The notes under the pieces were generated by a model. It saw nothing but the letters and a program-made list of their open reading frames with translations. It was not told the DNA's origin and made no database searches. Source: CAYJEJ01 sp964369315 (lineage in GTDB: Bacteria > Pseudomonadota > Alphaproteobacteria > UBA3830 > JAIRWN01). From it: a stretch of DNA of 42,911 bases. Position numbers and translations under genes: made by a program. The DNA is taken from the NCBI GenBank assembly GCA_964369315.1, contig CAYJEJ010000007.1, positions 1-42,911 of the forward strand, given 5' to 3'. Shown here piece by piece: positions 16,743-26,212 of this stretch; position 1 is the stretch's first letter, and each line of letters opens with the position of its first letter.

Positions 16743-18776
16743 ATGTCCGAAATTTTAAGGTCGCAGAAATCTTTATTTTTAAAAATCGAATCATGCTTTG
16801 GTGATGATGTGGTCTTGCGGTCTTTATCGGGCTTTGAAAGTGTGTCTGGTCTCTTTGAATTTCGTTTAAATTTAACGTCACAAAAGGTTGACCTGGGTTT
16901 AAGTAAAGCACTTTTGAGCGATGTTCACATATCAATAGAAACAGGACAAAACGCAAAACGCTTTATAAACGGCATCATCACCGCGATTTCTCAATCCGAG
17001 TCACAAAAGCCCGACAAAATTGAAACCACTGAATACAATGTGACACTAAAACCAAAGTTATGGCTACTTACGACCAACAAAAACTGTGCGATTTTTCAAA
17101 AAAAAACTCCACTAGAGATAGTCAAACAAATTTTATCAAAGCATAAAATCCAATTTAAAGACGAAACTAAAAAATGTGGCAAAAAAAAGCTTGAATACTG
17201 CATACAATATAACGAAACTGATTATGAGTTTATCTCAAGGCTACTCGCACAAGAGGGCGTCTTTTTCCTTTTTGAGCAAAAGGGAAAAAATCACACATTA
17301 ATTCTAGCAGACTCCACATCCTCTTACGTAAAAGACAATAACAACACTGTGTCATACTCCAAGGCTGTGGTTGGCTCTTGTCCGCCATATAACATGCTCC
17401 TTTCTTGCGATTATAGTGAAAATGTTGTCTCAAAAACATTTGAAAGCTCAGATTATAATTTTGAGACGCCAAAAACTGACCTTTACCAAAAAGCACAAGG
17501 AAAAGGTGAATATGGTCAGCTATATCAATATCCTGGTTTATTCAGCAAAACTGCTGAGGGCGAACATTTTACCAACATCAGAATGGATTTCATACAATCT
17601 GCTAGCAAAATTTTAAAATGCAAATCAACCTGTGTTTACTTGGGGGCGGGTTATAAATTCGAGGTGGAAAAACACCCTCGTAAAAACATCAACAAAAACT
17701 ATACTGCCATCCGTATCGACCATCACCTAGATACAAAAAGAGAGAACGGACATTATTACAATTTTATACATGCTATCCCATCAGACATCGTTTTTAGACC
17801 TGCCCCCATCAATAATTCAACGAACATACCCAACATATTCAAAGGCATCGTCGTCGGACCCAAAGGTGAAGAGATTTATTGCGATAAATATCGGCGAATA
17901 AAAGCTCAACTGTTTTTTGACCGAGAAAACAAGAAAAATGAAAACAGCTCTTGCTGGTTTAGGGTTGTTCAGCCAATTGCTGGCAAAAGTTGGGGCACAA
18001 CCTTTACTCCAAGAATAGGTTCCGAAGTCATCTTATCATACACTGATAATGACGTTAATAATATGGTGGTTATAGGCTGTTTATATAATGCAGACAACCC
18101 TCCGCCATATAATGACAAAGAGCCGACAAAAACAACACTGAAGACCATTTCATCAAAAGGTGGCAATGGTTTTAATGAGATGTGTTTTGATGATAAAAAA
18201 GACGAAGAAAAAATCATTTTTCACGCCGAAAAGGACATGACTCTTACGATAAACAATAGCCGTGACACACTAATAAAAGAAAAAAACGACACCACAACCT
18301 TAGAAAAGGGCTCAAAAACCACTCACTTAAAAGGCGAAGGTGAAGGTGATGGGAATTATCAAATAAATATCGATAAAGGAAACCTAGAAATCACCATAAA
18401 AAAAGGTGACGCCATATCAAAACTCCAAAACGGTAATTATAAACAGGACATAAACGGTGACCTCACTATCAAGGTAAAGGGTAAAATAAATATAAAAGCT
18501 GATGGCGACCTAGATTTGGAAGGAAAAAATGTAAACATAAAATCATTGCAAGCAATGAAACTATCCTCCGGAACTGATTTAAAAATAAAATCAGGAACAG
18601 ACCTATCAATTTCATCTAGTCTGGGGGCTGATATTGGAGCAAAAACCTCCATGAACATACATGCTATGGTTGAGTTTGAGGTATCTGGTGCGTCAATATC
18701 TATAAAAGCTGATGGCAATGCAAGTTTTCAGGCACCCATGACCTCTATTGGCGGCGGTATAGTTAATATAGGATAG
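16743..18776 (+). CDS. vgrG: T6SS spike protein VgrG (TssI)
   Basis: A 677-residue VgrG, the trimeric tip of the type VI needle. The N-terminal gp27-like part has SLSGFESVSGLFEFRLNL, FINGIITAIS and YNETDYEFISRLLAQEGVFF, the family signature. A gp5-like OB fold (about residues 365-460) has GIVVGPKGEEIYCDKYRRIK, WFRVVQPIAGKSWG and PRIGSEVILSY. The tail (about 490-677) is a repetitive beta-helix with GDLTIKVKGKINIKADGDL and ends at IGGGIVNIG. There is no effector extension. No clear ribosome-binding site precedes the ATG. The MORN-repeat and DUF4280 genes follow within a few bases. Confidence 0.95.
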   Translation: MSEILRSQKSLFLKIESCFGDDVVLRSLSGFESVSGLFEFRLNLTSQKVDLGLSKALLSDVHISIETGQNAKRFINGIITAISQSESQKPDKIETTEYNVTLKPKLWLLTTNKNCAIFQKKTPLEIVKQILSKHKIQFKDETKKCGKKKLEYCIQYNETDYEFISRLLAQEGVFFLFEQKGKNHTLILADSTSSYVKDNNNTVSYSKAVVGSCPPYNMLLSCDYSENVVSKTFESSDYNFETPKTDLYQKAQGKGEYGQLYQYPGLFSKTAEGEHFTNIRMDFIQSASKILKCKSTCVYLGAGYKFEVEKHPRKNINKNYTAIRIDHHLDTKRENGHYYNFIHAIPSDIVFRPAPINNSTNIPNIFKGIVVGPKGEEIYCDKYRRIKAQLFFDRENKKNENSSCWFRVVQPIAGKSWGTTFTPRIGSEVILSYTDNDVNNMVVIGCLYNADNPPPYNDKEPTKTTLKTISSKGGNGFNEMCFDDKKDEEKIIFHAEKDMTLTINNSRDTLIKEKNDTTTLEKGSKTTHLKGEGEGDGNYQINIDKGNLEITIKKGDAISKLQNGNYKQDINGDLTIKVKGKINIKADGDLDLEGKNVNIKSLQAMKLSSGTDLKIKSGTDLSISSSLGADIGAKTSMNIHAMVEFEVSGASISIKADGNASFQAPMTSIGGGIVNIG

Positions 18777-18781
18777 GATTA

Positions 18782-19459
18782 ATGCTAGATAACAATATCT
18801 CTGAAAAATCTATCCCCCCTCAAGAACAAAACGAAACCATTGTTGAAACCAAAAACGAACATGGAATAGTGATAAAACGCTCGAGTTATCATAACGGTGT
18901 GTTAAATGGAATATCAGAAAATTTTGATGCAACAGGTCAAAAAAAATCAAGTATGAACTTCTTAGATGGAAAGTTGCATGGTATATCAAAAACATATGAT
19001 GGCGACCACTTAACTCAAGAAATCACCTATGCTAATGGCGTAACAAATGGCGTAGCCAAGTTTTATAAAGAAGGCAGGTTGACCATACACACCTCATTTA
19101 AAAATGGTTTGCAAGAAGGTGTCGCTGACTTTTTTGATAAAACTGGGCAATTAATCGCCTCTGCTAAATATGTTGAAGGCAAGCTTAACGGTGCGTTTAA
19201 TTTTTATAATAATGATGGGTCAATTTTAAAACAATCTAATTATAAAAATAATATCTTAGACGGCGAAGAGGTTACTTTTTTCCCTCAAACATCCACAATG
19301 ATGCAACAATCATATTATGTGGATGGTCTTCTTGATGGTATGGAAACGAAATATCACCCTAACGGAAAAATCAAAGAGATTTCAGAATTTTCTAAGGGGA
19401 AAATAATAAAACCCATAAAAAAATTTAACATTAACGGAAAAGAGGAAAATAATGGCTAA
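18782..19459 (+). CDS. MORN-repeat (YwqK-like) protein between vgrG and the PAAR-like gene
   Basis: A 225-residue protein made of seven or eight repeats of about 23 residues with a recurring xGxxxGxxxxY core: NGVLNG, DGKLHG, NGVTNG, NGLQEG, EGKLNG, NNILDG and DGLLDG. MORN-type repeats fold into an elongated beta-sheet that binds proteins or lipids. Annotation often labels such proteins YwqK-family antitoxins, but function cannot be taken from the repeat. It has no signal peptide. It starts five bases after vgrG and overlaps the PAAR-like gene by eight bases. It could therefore be an adaptor that loads a cargo on the spike, an immunity protein, or a delivered effector. Confidence 0.85.
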   Translation: MLDNNISEKSIPPQEQNETIVETKNEHGIVIKRSSYHNGVLNGISENFDATGQKKSSMNFLDGKLHGISKTYDGDHLTQEITYANGVTNGVAKFYKEGRLTIHTSFKNGLQEGVADFFDKTGQLIASAKYVEGKLNGAFNFYNNDGSILKQSNYKNNILDGEEVTFFPQTSTMMQQSYYVDGLLDGMETKYHPNGKIKEISEFSKGKIIKPIKKFNINGKEENNG

Positions 19460-19841
19460 CCCAGTTGTACAAGACGGTATTTGTAATTGTAGCATGGGCG
19501 ATTGTCCTTGTGCACTCAACTTCTTGCCAACTCATAACCTTAATATTTGCGGACTGCCAGCCGCAGCTATCACAGACTTCGTTCCGCTTCTTAATATCAT
19601 GACATTCGGCATGTGCAACAGCATCGCCAACCCAGAAGTGGCCGCTGCAACCGCCGCTGCTGATGGCGTTTTAACCCCAATGCCGTGCGTCCCATCAATA
19701 GTCTCACCTTGGATTATTGGCAATCCAAAAATCCTCCTTAATACAGGACCTATATTAACCAGCGACTCTAAACAAGTCTGTGTTTGGGGCGGGGCTATCT
19801 CGATTGATTTTGCTGGTCAAGTAATCTGCAACAGCAAATAA
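19452..19841 (+). CDS. PAAR-like spike-tip protein (DUF4280 family)
   Basis: A 129-residue cysteine-rich protein. GICNCSMGDCPCALNFLP, GMCNSIANPEVAAATA, MPCVPSIVSPW and SKQVCVWGGAISIDFAGQ match the PAAR-like DUF4280 family, which caps the VgrG trimer and can carry effectors. Here the protein ends right after the PAAR-like domain, with no toxin domain attached. The start overlaps the MORN-repeat gene. Cysteines are far more frequent than in neighbouring proteins, as expected for a metal-stabilised tip. Confidence 0.85.
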   Translation: MANPVVQDGICNCSMGDCPCALNFLPTHNLNICGLPAAAITDFVPLLNIMTFGMCNSIANPEVAAATAAADGVLTPMPCVPSIVSPWIIGNPKILLNTGPILTSDSKQVCVWGGAISIDFAGQVICNSK

Positions 19842-19869
19842 CCCTCCACCCCCTTTGCAGAAAGAGTTA

Positions 19870-19906
19870 TATGAATATTTTTGAAAAAAATTACATAATA
19901 TTCATA
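19870..19906. terminator. AT-rich inverted repeat between convergent genes
   Basis: TATGAATATT (19870-19879) is repeated inverted as AATATTCATA (19897-19906). It lies between the end of the PAAR-like gene and the end of the convergent hypothetical gene. There is no G+C-rich stem or clear T tract, so it is a weak terminator candidate or a protein-binding site. Confidence 0.3.
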
Positions 19907-19933
19907 AATGTCTTAATAATAGTTTCTTCATCA

Positions 19934-20440
19934 TTATTGTAGTTGAGGATTAATCTGCTTGCTATCAAACTTCAACGCACTTATCATGGGTTTAATGTAA
20001 AAAACGTATTCTGGTAATCTTCGTTCATCAAAAACCATTAAATAAGAGGTTGTTATCGGATTAAGCTGGAAGGGGTATGGTCTATTAGTTTGATTTTTCG
20101 TGTAACGCCACGCTAGTTTGATTTTGCTTCCATCTAAATCAAATATTATCCCATCCAAATCGGATATATCTTTAAAAAGGCGATTATCTTCATCCCCATC
20201 AGGGTATAAAACATTAGAATTGCTATCGTAAACAAAATTATGAATTGCATATGAAAATTCAAAGCTTTCATCTAACGCGATAGACTTTTTTTTCTGCTTT
20301 ACCAAGCAAGAATAATTCTTAACAGCATTCTGAATATTAAAAATTTCGTTTGTATTATTATATACTTTAACAGTTTTAAAGTCGTATTCGCCTTGGTAAG
20401 GAAATAAACTAAACAAACCACAAAAAATCTTGTTTCTCAT
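19934..20440 (-). CDS. Hypothetical protein of 168 residues next to the T6SS spike module
   Basis: I do not recognise a family. The N-terminus MRNKIFCGLFSLFPYQGEYD is mildly hydrophobic, but I cannot call a signal peptide. Later parts include IIFDLDGSKIKLAWRY and TSYLMVFDERRLPEYVFYIKP. The start at 20440 has GGAG seven bases before it. It is convergent with the vgrG-MORN-PAAR operon and follows the RND pump on the same strand. An unrecognised T6SS cargo or immunity protein is possible from position alone, with no motif in support. Confidence 0.6.
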   Translation of the reverse strand: MRNKIFCGLFSLFPYQGEYDFKTVKVYNNTNEIFNIQNAVKNYSCLVKQKKKSIALDESFEFSYAIHNFVYDSNSNVLYPDGDEDNRLFKDISDLDGIIFDLDGSKIKLAWRYTKNQTNRPYPFQLNPITTSYLMVFDERRLPEYVFYIKPMISALKFDSKQINPQLQ

Positions 20441-20452
20441 AACCTACTCCAT

Positions 20453-20488
20453 AAAAAAAATCACAACAACCATGCCAAGATATGGCAT
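20453..20488 (-). terminator. Weak intrinsic terminator candidate after the RND pump
   Basis: On the minus strand ATGCCA and TGGCAT form a six-base stem with a five-base loop (20488-20472). T8 follows only after an 11-base spacer, which makes it a poor intrinsic terminator. Confidence 0.25.
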
Positions 20489-20571
20489 AGAATACTTGCC
20501 CTTAAATTAAGGAGTTATTACTTTTTTGTAATATCAGAAATATTTTTTCTTAACGCTTGATATTTAAAAAA

Positions 20572-23500
20572 TCAAATCTTTTTCAATTTATCCTTTCTTG
20601 AAATGACGATGTATACCGCTGGTAATACGAATATGGTAAACAATGTCCCAATAGACATTCCCCCCACTATCACCCAGCCAATCTGACGCCTTGCACCGCT
20701 TCCCGCACCCATTGCCATCGCCAAAGGCACACACCCCAAAACCATAGCAAAAGTTGTCATCAAGATTGGTCTTAAGCGTAATCTAGCAGACTCATAGACA
20801 GCATCAAATTTGCTTTTACCACTAAGCACCAACTGATTGGCAAAGTCCACAATCAAAATACCATGTTTAGTAATTAAACCTATTAACGTCACCATGCCGA
20901 TTTTTGAATAAATGTTCAAGCTACCACCACCAATTATCTTGAGGGTGATAAAAGCACCAGCTATCGAAAGAGGCACACTTAACAGAATAATAAACGGGTC
21001 AATAAAGCTCTCAAACTGTGCTGATAACACCAAAAATATAAAAATCAACGCAATGACAAATATAAAGATTATATGCCTGCCTTCTTCTATGTATGTTTTG
21101 GTTTTTCCAGAAAAGGTCAGCCTTATATCGTCTGGTAAATATTGCTTTTTCAGCTCATCTATTTTCTTTACTGCCTCACCGAGCGAATGTCCTTTAGCTA
21201 TGTCACACTTAAAGCTGACAGAAAGCAACTGGTCATAGTGATAGAGCCCGATTGGTGCCTGTTTTGGTGTGATTGACAGCAAATCAGAGAGCGTCACCAT
21301 ATTTGGTAGTTGTGAGCGATTATTCCTATCATTTGCTCTGACAAAAATATCTGCCACATCTTGTATACTACTTCTTTTTTTATCCTCCAACTGAACAATC
21401 ACATCATATTGCTTGCCGTCGAGCTTTACCCTAGTTGCAGTTCGTCCTCTAACCAAAATTTCAACGGTCTCAGCTATATCGCTCACACTGATGCCCAAGG
21501 AAGCAGCTCTTTCTCGGTCAATATTGACGATATACTCCTGTGCCGAAGGTAGCAAAGATGTCTCAACTCTTGGGAAAATGTGTCTATTTTGATGTAACAA
21601 CTGATTAAAAAGAGTGCCATACCCCTCAAGATGAGCCAAATCTAGGTTCGTTTGTAGCACAAATTCGATTTTGTCCCCATCTCCAGAGCTGCTTCCTCCT
21701 CCACTAGCTGAAATATAAACATCTGCCCCAGCAATTTTTGAAACTTTTTTACGAAGCTCGTCTGCTATGTCCTGTGTTGAACGTTTCCGTTTGCTCCAAT
21801 CGACAAGCATTGCACCACCATCCATTTGAGTGGATTGAATATTAATTCCTCTAAACTCTATTTCCGGTATGGCTTTAAACATGTCTTCAACTCTAATGGC
21901 ATTACGGCTCATATATTCATAAGTCGCATCCATAGGACCGTGACCAACCATAGAAATCCAACCATCATCCTCAGAAGGCGTGTCTTCAGATGGTAGCCAA
22001 AAAGCCCCTATCAAAAAACCAATAGTCGCTACAAATCCACCAACTAGAAGAGTTTGATTTTTCTTCTGTAATGCCAATTTAAGAGTATCTGCGTATTTTG
22101 TTTCTATTGATTGAATAAAACTTTGAACCTTAATACCTAGGTTTTCAAAAAATTCCTGCCACTTGCCATGTTTAATAGGTTTAGCAGAATGTTTTTGCAA
22201 AATCTTCGAACACATCATGGGTGACAGCGTTAAGGCAACAAAGCCCGATATCATCACTGCCCCTGCAAGAGCCAATGAAAATTCTTTAAAATATTTCCCC
22301 AATTTTCCAGGTGCCAGACCTATCGGTGCATAAACAGCAGCCAATGTTAATGTCATAGCCACAACCGCAAAAGATATTTCCTTTGTGCCAGCGATGGCAG
22401 CCTCAATCCGAGATTTTCCAGATTCTATGTGCCGATGGACGTTTTCTAAAACAACAATCGCGTCATCAACAACCAAGCCGATGGACAAGACCATCGCAAG
22501 CAATGTTATTGTATTGATTGTAAAGTCGAACATATATAATAAAAAGAATGTCCCCAACAAACACACAGGTATTGTCACCAATGGAACAATCGCCGCTCTA
22601 ACAGACCATAAGAAGATAAATATCACACCGATAACTAAAAGCGTTGCTTCAATGATTGTTCTATACACTTCGTTTATAGACGATTCTATATACCTTGTTT
22701 GATCCATAGCAAGGGTAACCTTCATACCGCTTGGCAGGGCTCTTTCTATGTCAGGCAGAAGATTTTTTATTGCTTTTGAAACATCTAATGGATTAGCCGT
22801 TGACTGCTTAACTATCCCTATCGACACTCCCTCTTCACCATTAAACCAGAAATTGCTCCTAACCTCGCCACCACTTAACTCAGCTTTACCAATATCTTTA
22901 AGCTTTAAGTGTTTCCCATCAGCTGCAAGAATTATCATATCGTCAAATTGTTCAGGTTTATTTAGCTCGCCAGTTATAGTAATCATGAATTCACGGTCTT
23001 TACCCGTTAACCTTCCCCCTGGTTTTTGAATGCTCTGTGTATTTATAGCGTTTCTCACATCTACAGCGGTCAGCCCATATGCAGCAAGACGTTGGGTATC
23101 AAGTTTTATTCTAATCGCCTTTTTTGTTCCACCTTGCAAGTCTGCCCTTGCAACACCTTTACATATTTCCAGCTTATTTTTTATAAAACGCTCGACATAA
23201 TCACGAATCTCATCGTTGGACATCCTTTCACTGGTGAAAAACAATGAAACTATTGATTTTGCATCGGCATCAGACTTGTGTAACATCGGATGTTGCAAGT
23301 CTTGAGGAAGTTCTGTGTATATTCTTGATATCCTTTCTTGAACTTCGCTTGCAGCAACATCAATATTCTTATCTGGGTCAAATAAAATAGAAATTGTACT
23401 GTTTTCACTGCTGCTGTTGGAAGTGATGACCTCCACACCTTGAATGGTGGCAAAAACTCCTTCTAACACCTTAGTGACCTGTTGCTCCACAACATATGGG

Positions 23501-23664
23501 TTTGCCCCAGGGTAAGATGACTCAACTGATATTACAGGTTTTTCTATCCTAGGCATCTCTCGAACAGATAATCGCTGATACGCAACCACCCCCAAAAGAC
23601 AAACAATCAATGTTAAGACCGTTGCAAAGACGGCTCTACGTATAAAAACCTCAGTAAATGACAT
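20572..23664 (-). CDS. RND efflux pump permease (AcrB/MexF-like, HAE1 family)
   Basis: A 1030-residue inner-membrane proton-driven exporter of drugs or other amphiphiles. The N-terminus MSFTEVFIRRAVFATVLTLI is the first membrane helix. Two periplasmic porter loops follow, with YPGANPYVVEQQVTKVLE in the first. The proton-relay aspartate pair is in SIGLVVDDAIVVLENVHRHI (about residues 398-399). Near the end, MVTLIGLITKHGILIVDFAN and LRLRPILMTTFAMVLGC are family hallmarks. The adaptor gene lies 14 bases upstream on the same strand; no outer-membrane TolC partner is in the window. Confidence 0.95.
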   Translation of the reverse strand: MSFTEVFIRRAVFATVLTLIVCLLGVVAYQRLSVREMPRIEKPVISVESSYPGANPYVVEQQVTKVLEGVFATIQGVEVITSNSSSENSTISILFDPDKNIDVAASEVQERISRIYTELPQDLQHPMLHKSDADAKSIVSLFFTSERMSNDEIRDYVERFIKNKLEICKGVARADLQGGTKKAIRIKLDTQRLAAYGLTAVDVRNAINTQSIQKPGGRLTGKDREFMITITGELNKPEQFDDMIILAADGKHLKLKDIGKAELSGGEVRSNFWFNGEEGVSIGIVKQSTANPLDVSKAIKNLLPDIERALPSGMKVTLAMDQTRYIESSINEVYRTIIEATLLVIGVIFIFLWSVRAAIVPLVTIPVCLLGTFFLLYMFDFTINTITLLAMVLSIGLVVDDAIVVLENVHRHIESGKSRIEAAIAGTKEISFAVVAMTLTLAAVYAPIGLAPGKLGKYFKEFSLALAGAVMISGFVALTLSPMMCSKILQKHSAKPIKHGKWQEFFENLGIKVQSFIQSIETKYADTLKLALQKKNQTLLVGGFVATIGFLIGAFWLPSEDTPSEDDGWISMVGHGPMDATYEYMSRNAIRVEDMFKAIPEIEFRGINIQSTQMDGGAMLVDWSKRKRSTQDIADELRKKVSKIAGADVYISASGGGSSSGDGDKIEFVLQTNLDLAHLEGYGTLFNQLLHQNRHIFPRVETSLLPSAQEYIVNIDRERAASLGISVSDIAETVEILVRGRTATRVKLDGKQYDVIVQLEDKKRSSIQDVADIFVRANDRNNRSQLPNMVTLSDLLSITPKQAPIGLYHYDQLLSVSFKCDIAKGHSLGEAVKKIDELKKQYLPDDIRLTFSGKTKTYIEEGRHIIFIFVIALIFIFLVLSAQFESFIDPFIILLSVPLSIAGAFITLKIIGGGSLNIYSKIGMVTLIGLITKHGILIVDFANQLVLSGKSKFDAVYESARLRLRPILMTTFAMVLGCVPLAMAMGAGSGARRQIGWVIVGGMSIGTLFTIFVLPAVYIVISRKDKLKKI

Positions 23665-23678
23665 ATTTTTATTATTCC

Positions 23679-24914
23679 CTAGTTGGTTACATTTTCAAGA
23701 CTGGAGTAAATTTGAACTATTCCTCCATCTCTTATACGAGATTGTCCCGCTGTAACTATAATATCACCTTGGTTAATGCCTGTTATCACCTCAACCTCAC
23801 CACCTTGACGAACACCGATAGTAACTGGGGTTTTAATCGCCATGCCTTCAACAATCCTAAAGACGACATCATTGTCCCCAACCCTAACTATTGCACTTTC
23901 AGGCACCAAAATTGCATCCATTGATGCCATACTAGGAACCAATACCCTCACGAATAGTCCTGGTCGCATATTTTCGTTTTGATACTGCAAAACCGCCCTA
24001 ACAATAAAACTATGTGAAGATTGCTCGGCTTCGGGGTTGACTGCTTTTACTTCTGCAGGAAATTCACCGTGCATACCATCGATTTTTATATATATAATTT
24101 GTCCAGTCTGTATACCAGTAATAAGCATCTCTGGTACTTTGAAGTCCACTCTAATATCACGGTCACTAACCAAACGCACAAGTTCCTTCCCACGAGTGAT
24201 ATAGTCGCCAACACTCACCTCTCTAAGACCAACTTTTCCAGCAAAGGGAGCATGAACTTTAAATTTAGAAAGTTCTGCCTGAATAGAGGCGAGTTTTACC
24301 TCTAGAACCAGAACCTCCGCACGTTTTTTTTCCAAATCACTTTTTGATAAAAATTCACTTTTGGCTAATTCTTGTGCTCGTTTAAACTCCGCTCTAGCAA
24401 GCATCAACTGTGTTTGAACCTCCCTAACCTGTATACGAAGGTTCGTATCATCTACTTCAAGCAAAACATCGCCCCCTGATACGGCTCCACCTTCTATAAA
24501 GTCTATTTTTGATATTTTCCCATCAACCTCAGACTTTATGGTGATATCGTCACTAGCACGTAAATATCCAACAAGGTTTGTCACTTTATTAACCTGCCCT
24601 AGACGAGCCTCAACAACATCCACTATCGGTGCTGTTCGCTCCAAATCAGTTTTTAACGCATCGATATCCGCAGGGTTTTTTTTCGAAAACAAGCTGTTTA
24701 TTAATTTCGTTTTAGATTTTGTTTTTTCATCAAGCAGGTCTTCTTTTTTACCTTCGTTGTTTTTGCTGTTTTCTTTATTCCCTAATGTGTTTTCAGCAGT
24801 TAAAACGGGTAATGGAGCTTTTTTGTTTTTAAAGAACCTGACACCATAAAAGATTGTTATAGACAAGACTATTATAACAATAATCTTTAAGACTATATTT
24901 TTATTGAATCTCAT
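23679..24914 (-). CDS. RND efflux periplasmic adaptor (HlyD/MFP family)
   Basis: A 411-residue membrane-fusion protein linking the RND pump to an outer-membrane channel. One N-terminal membrane segment is followed by a lysine- and asparagine-rich linker. The lipoyl and hairpin part has VDGKISKIDFIEGGAVSGGDVLLEVDDTN in pieces, with a coiled coil around ELAKSEFLSKSDLEKKRAE, and HAPFAGKVGLREVSVGDYI closes the lipoyl domain. The C-terminal beta-barrel has ENMRPGLFVRVLV and VPESAIVRVGDNDVVF. GGAG stands six bases before the ATG. It is the first gene of a two-gene operon. Confidence 0.93.
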   Translation of the reverse strand: MRFNKNIVLKIIVIIVLSITIFYGVRFFKNKKAPLPVLTAENTLGNKENSKNNEGKKEDLLDEKTKSKTKLINSLFSKKNPADIDALKTDLERTAPIVDVVEARLGQVNKVTNLVGYLRASDDITIKSEVDGKISKIDFIEGGAVSGGDVLLEVDDTNLRIQVREVQTQLMLARAEFKRAQELAKSEFLSKSDLEKKRAEVLVLEVKLASIQAELSKFKVHAPFAGKVGLREVSVGDYITRGKELVRLVSDRDIRVDFKVPEMLITGIQTGQIIYIKIDGMHGEFPAEVKAVNPEAEQSSHSFIVRAVLQYQNENMRPGLFVRVLVPSMASMDAILVPESAIVRVGDNDVVFRIVEGMAIKTPVTIGVRQGGEVEVITGINQGDIIVTAGQSRIRDGGIVQIYSSLENVTN

Positions 24915-25094
24915 TAATTACTCCATAAAAAAACAAACGTTAAAAACACTTTATAAAACAGCATTTAACACACAGATACAAAACAAGTCCTAACATATAA
25001 AAAATATCTTTTGAAGATATTATAACATTTTTCTCATTGAGCCTAGCGTAAACATATCGTACTGTCAAAGCGTAAATAATTTATGAGGCATAAA

Positions 25095-26210
25095 ATGATT
25101 ATAGCAGTTATATCGACCAAAAACGAACCAAGAGCAGCCATAACACCAGAAATCGTTAAAAAATTAACAGCTTCTGGTCATGAAGTAGTGATAGAAAAAA
25201 ATCTTGGCAAACAATCCTTCATAGATGATAGCGATTATGAAAAAGTCGGCGGTAAAATTGCTAAGACCCAAAATGATACCATAAAAAATGCTGACATAAT
25301 CATTGCCATCAAATTGCCCTCTAACCATGAAGAAGGTTTCCTTGAGGGTGCAAAGTCAGGAACGCTTTTTATATCGCTCATGAACCCATCCTCCAATACG
25401 AAAATTCTTAAACATCTGGCTGGATTAGGTCTTGAGCTGTTGTCCTTAGAACTAATCCCACGAACAACTCGTGCTCAAAGCATGGATGTTTTGTCATCTC
25501 AAGCAAACCTTGCAGGTTATCGAGCTGTGATAGAGGCCGCAAATACATATCCTTGCATGTTCCCAATGATTATGACCGCCGCTGGAACAGTTGCACCAGC
25601 AAAACTGCTCATAATTGGTGCTGGTGTTGCAGGACTTCAAGCAATAGCCACAGCAAAAAGGCTGGGATGCATTGTTTCAGCATTTGATGTGCGTTCCGTT
25701 GCAAAAGAGCAAGTTGAAAGCCTTGGCGGAACATTTATTGAGGTTGATGCAGAAGAAGCTGGTGACGGTGGTGGCGGTTATGCAAAGGAAATGAGTGATG
25801 ACTATAAGAAAAAGCAAAATGAAAAACTTGCTGAAGTGGTTAAAAAATCTGACATCATCATCACAACAGCCCAGATACCAGGTAAACCTGCCCCTAGGTT
25901 AATTACTAAGGAGATGGTCGAGTCCATGACCACTAAATCTGTGATAATTGATTTAGCAGCTGAAACTGGTGGTAACTGCGAGTTAACAAAGCTCGATAAA
26001 CAGGTCGAACACAAAGGAATACAAATTATTGGCGTATCGAACATGGCTGGAAAAATCCCAAGTGATGCGAGCAAACTGTTTGCAAAAAATATTTACAACC
26101 TCCTACAAATCTTAATAAAAGACGGAAAGTTAAACATTGATACCACCGATGATATTATCGCCGCTAGCGTAATTACTGAAGGGGGGAAGTTGAAGGCTAA
26201 ATTCAGTTAA
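25095..26210 (+). CDS. pntA: NAD(P) transhydrogenase subunit alpha, soluble part (PntAa)
   Basis: The NAD(H)-binding domain I of the proton-translocating transhydrogenase. It carries PRTTRAQSMDVLSSQANLAGYRAV, the Rossmann LLIIGAGVAGLQAIATAKRLG, AFDVRSVAKEQVESLGG and ITTAQIPGKPAPRLITKEMV. Its length of 371 residues matches the split alpha-1 subunit of many alphaproteobacteria. I chose ATG at 25095 because ATGAGG just upstream fits a ribosome-binding site; that sequence itself could be read as an earlier start at 25083. The membrane subunits PntAb and PntB normally follow, but rpiB follows here, so they must be elsewhere or lost. Confidence 0.9.
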   Translation: MIIAVISTKNEPRAAITPEIVKKLTASGHEVVIEKNLGKQSFIDDSDYEKVGGKIAKTQNDTIKNADIIIAIKLPSNHEEGFLEGAKSGTLFISLMNPSSNTKILKHLAGLGLELLSLELIPRTTRAQSMDVLSSQANLAGYRAVIEAANTYPCMFPMIMTAAGTVAPAKLLIIGAGVAGLQAIATAKRLGCIVSAFDVRSVAKEQVESLGGTFIEVDAEEAGDGGGGYAKEMSDDYKKKQNEKLAEVVKKSDIIITTAQIPGKPAPRLITKEMVESMTTKSVIIDLAAETGGNCELTKLDKQVEHKGIQIIGVSNMAGKIPSDASKLFAKNIYNLLQILIKDGKLNIDTTDDIIAASVITEGGKLKAKFS

Positions 26211-26212
26211 AC

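Noticed and set aside
16705..16956. Minus-strand open frame overlapping the start of vgrG
   Set aside because: It overlaps the conserved VgrG N-terminus and has no ribosome-binding site or family match; the region is explained by the divergent rpsB and vgrG.
18782..19459. Calling the MORN-repeat gene an antitoxin of a toxin-antitoxin pair
   Set aside because: The label comes from automatic naming of YwqK-like repeats; no toxin gene is adjacent, and the T6SS context suggests other roles.
24538..24849. Plus-strand open frame of about 100 codons within the efflux adaptor gene
   Set aside because: It is the shadow of a strong minus-strand gene; its serine- and phenylalanine-rich composition comes from the opposite strand.
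26181..26186. G6 run near the end of the transhydrogenase gene
   Set aside because: Six bases is too short to call a contingency tract, and the gene is not a surface function.
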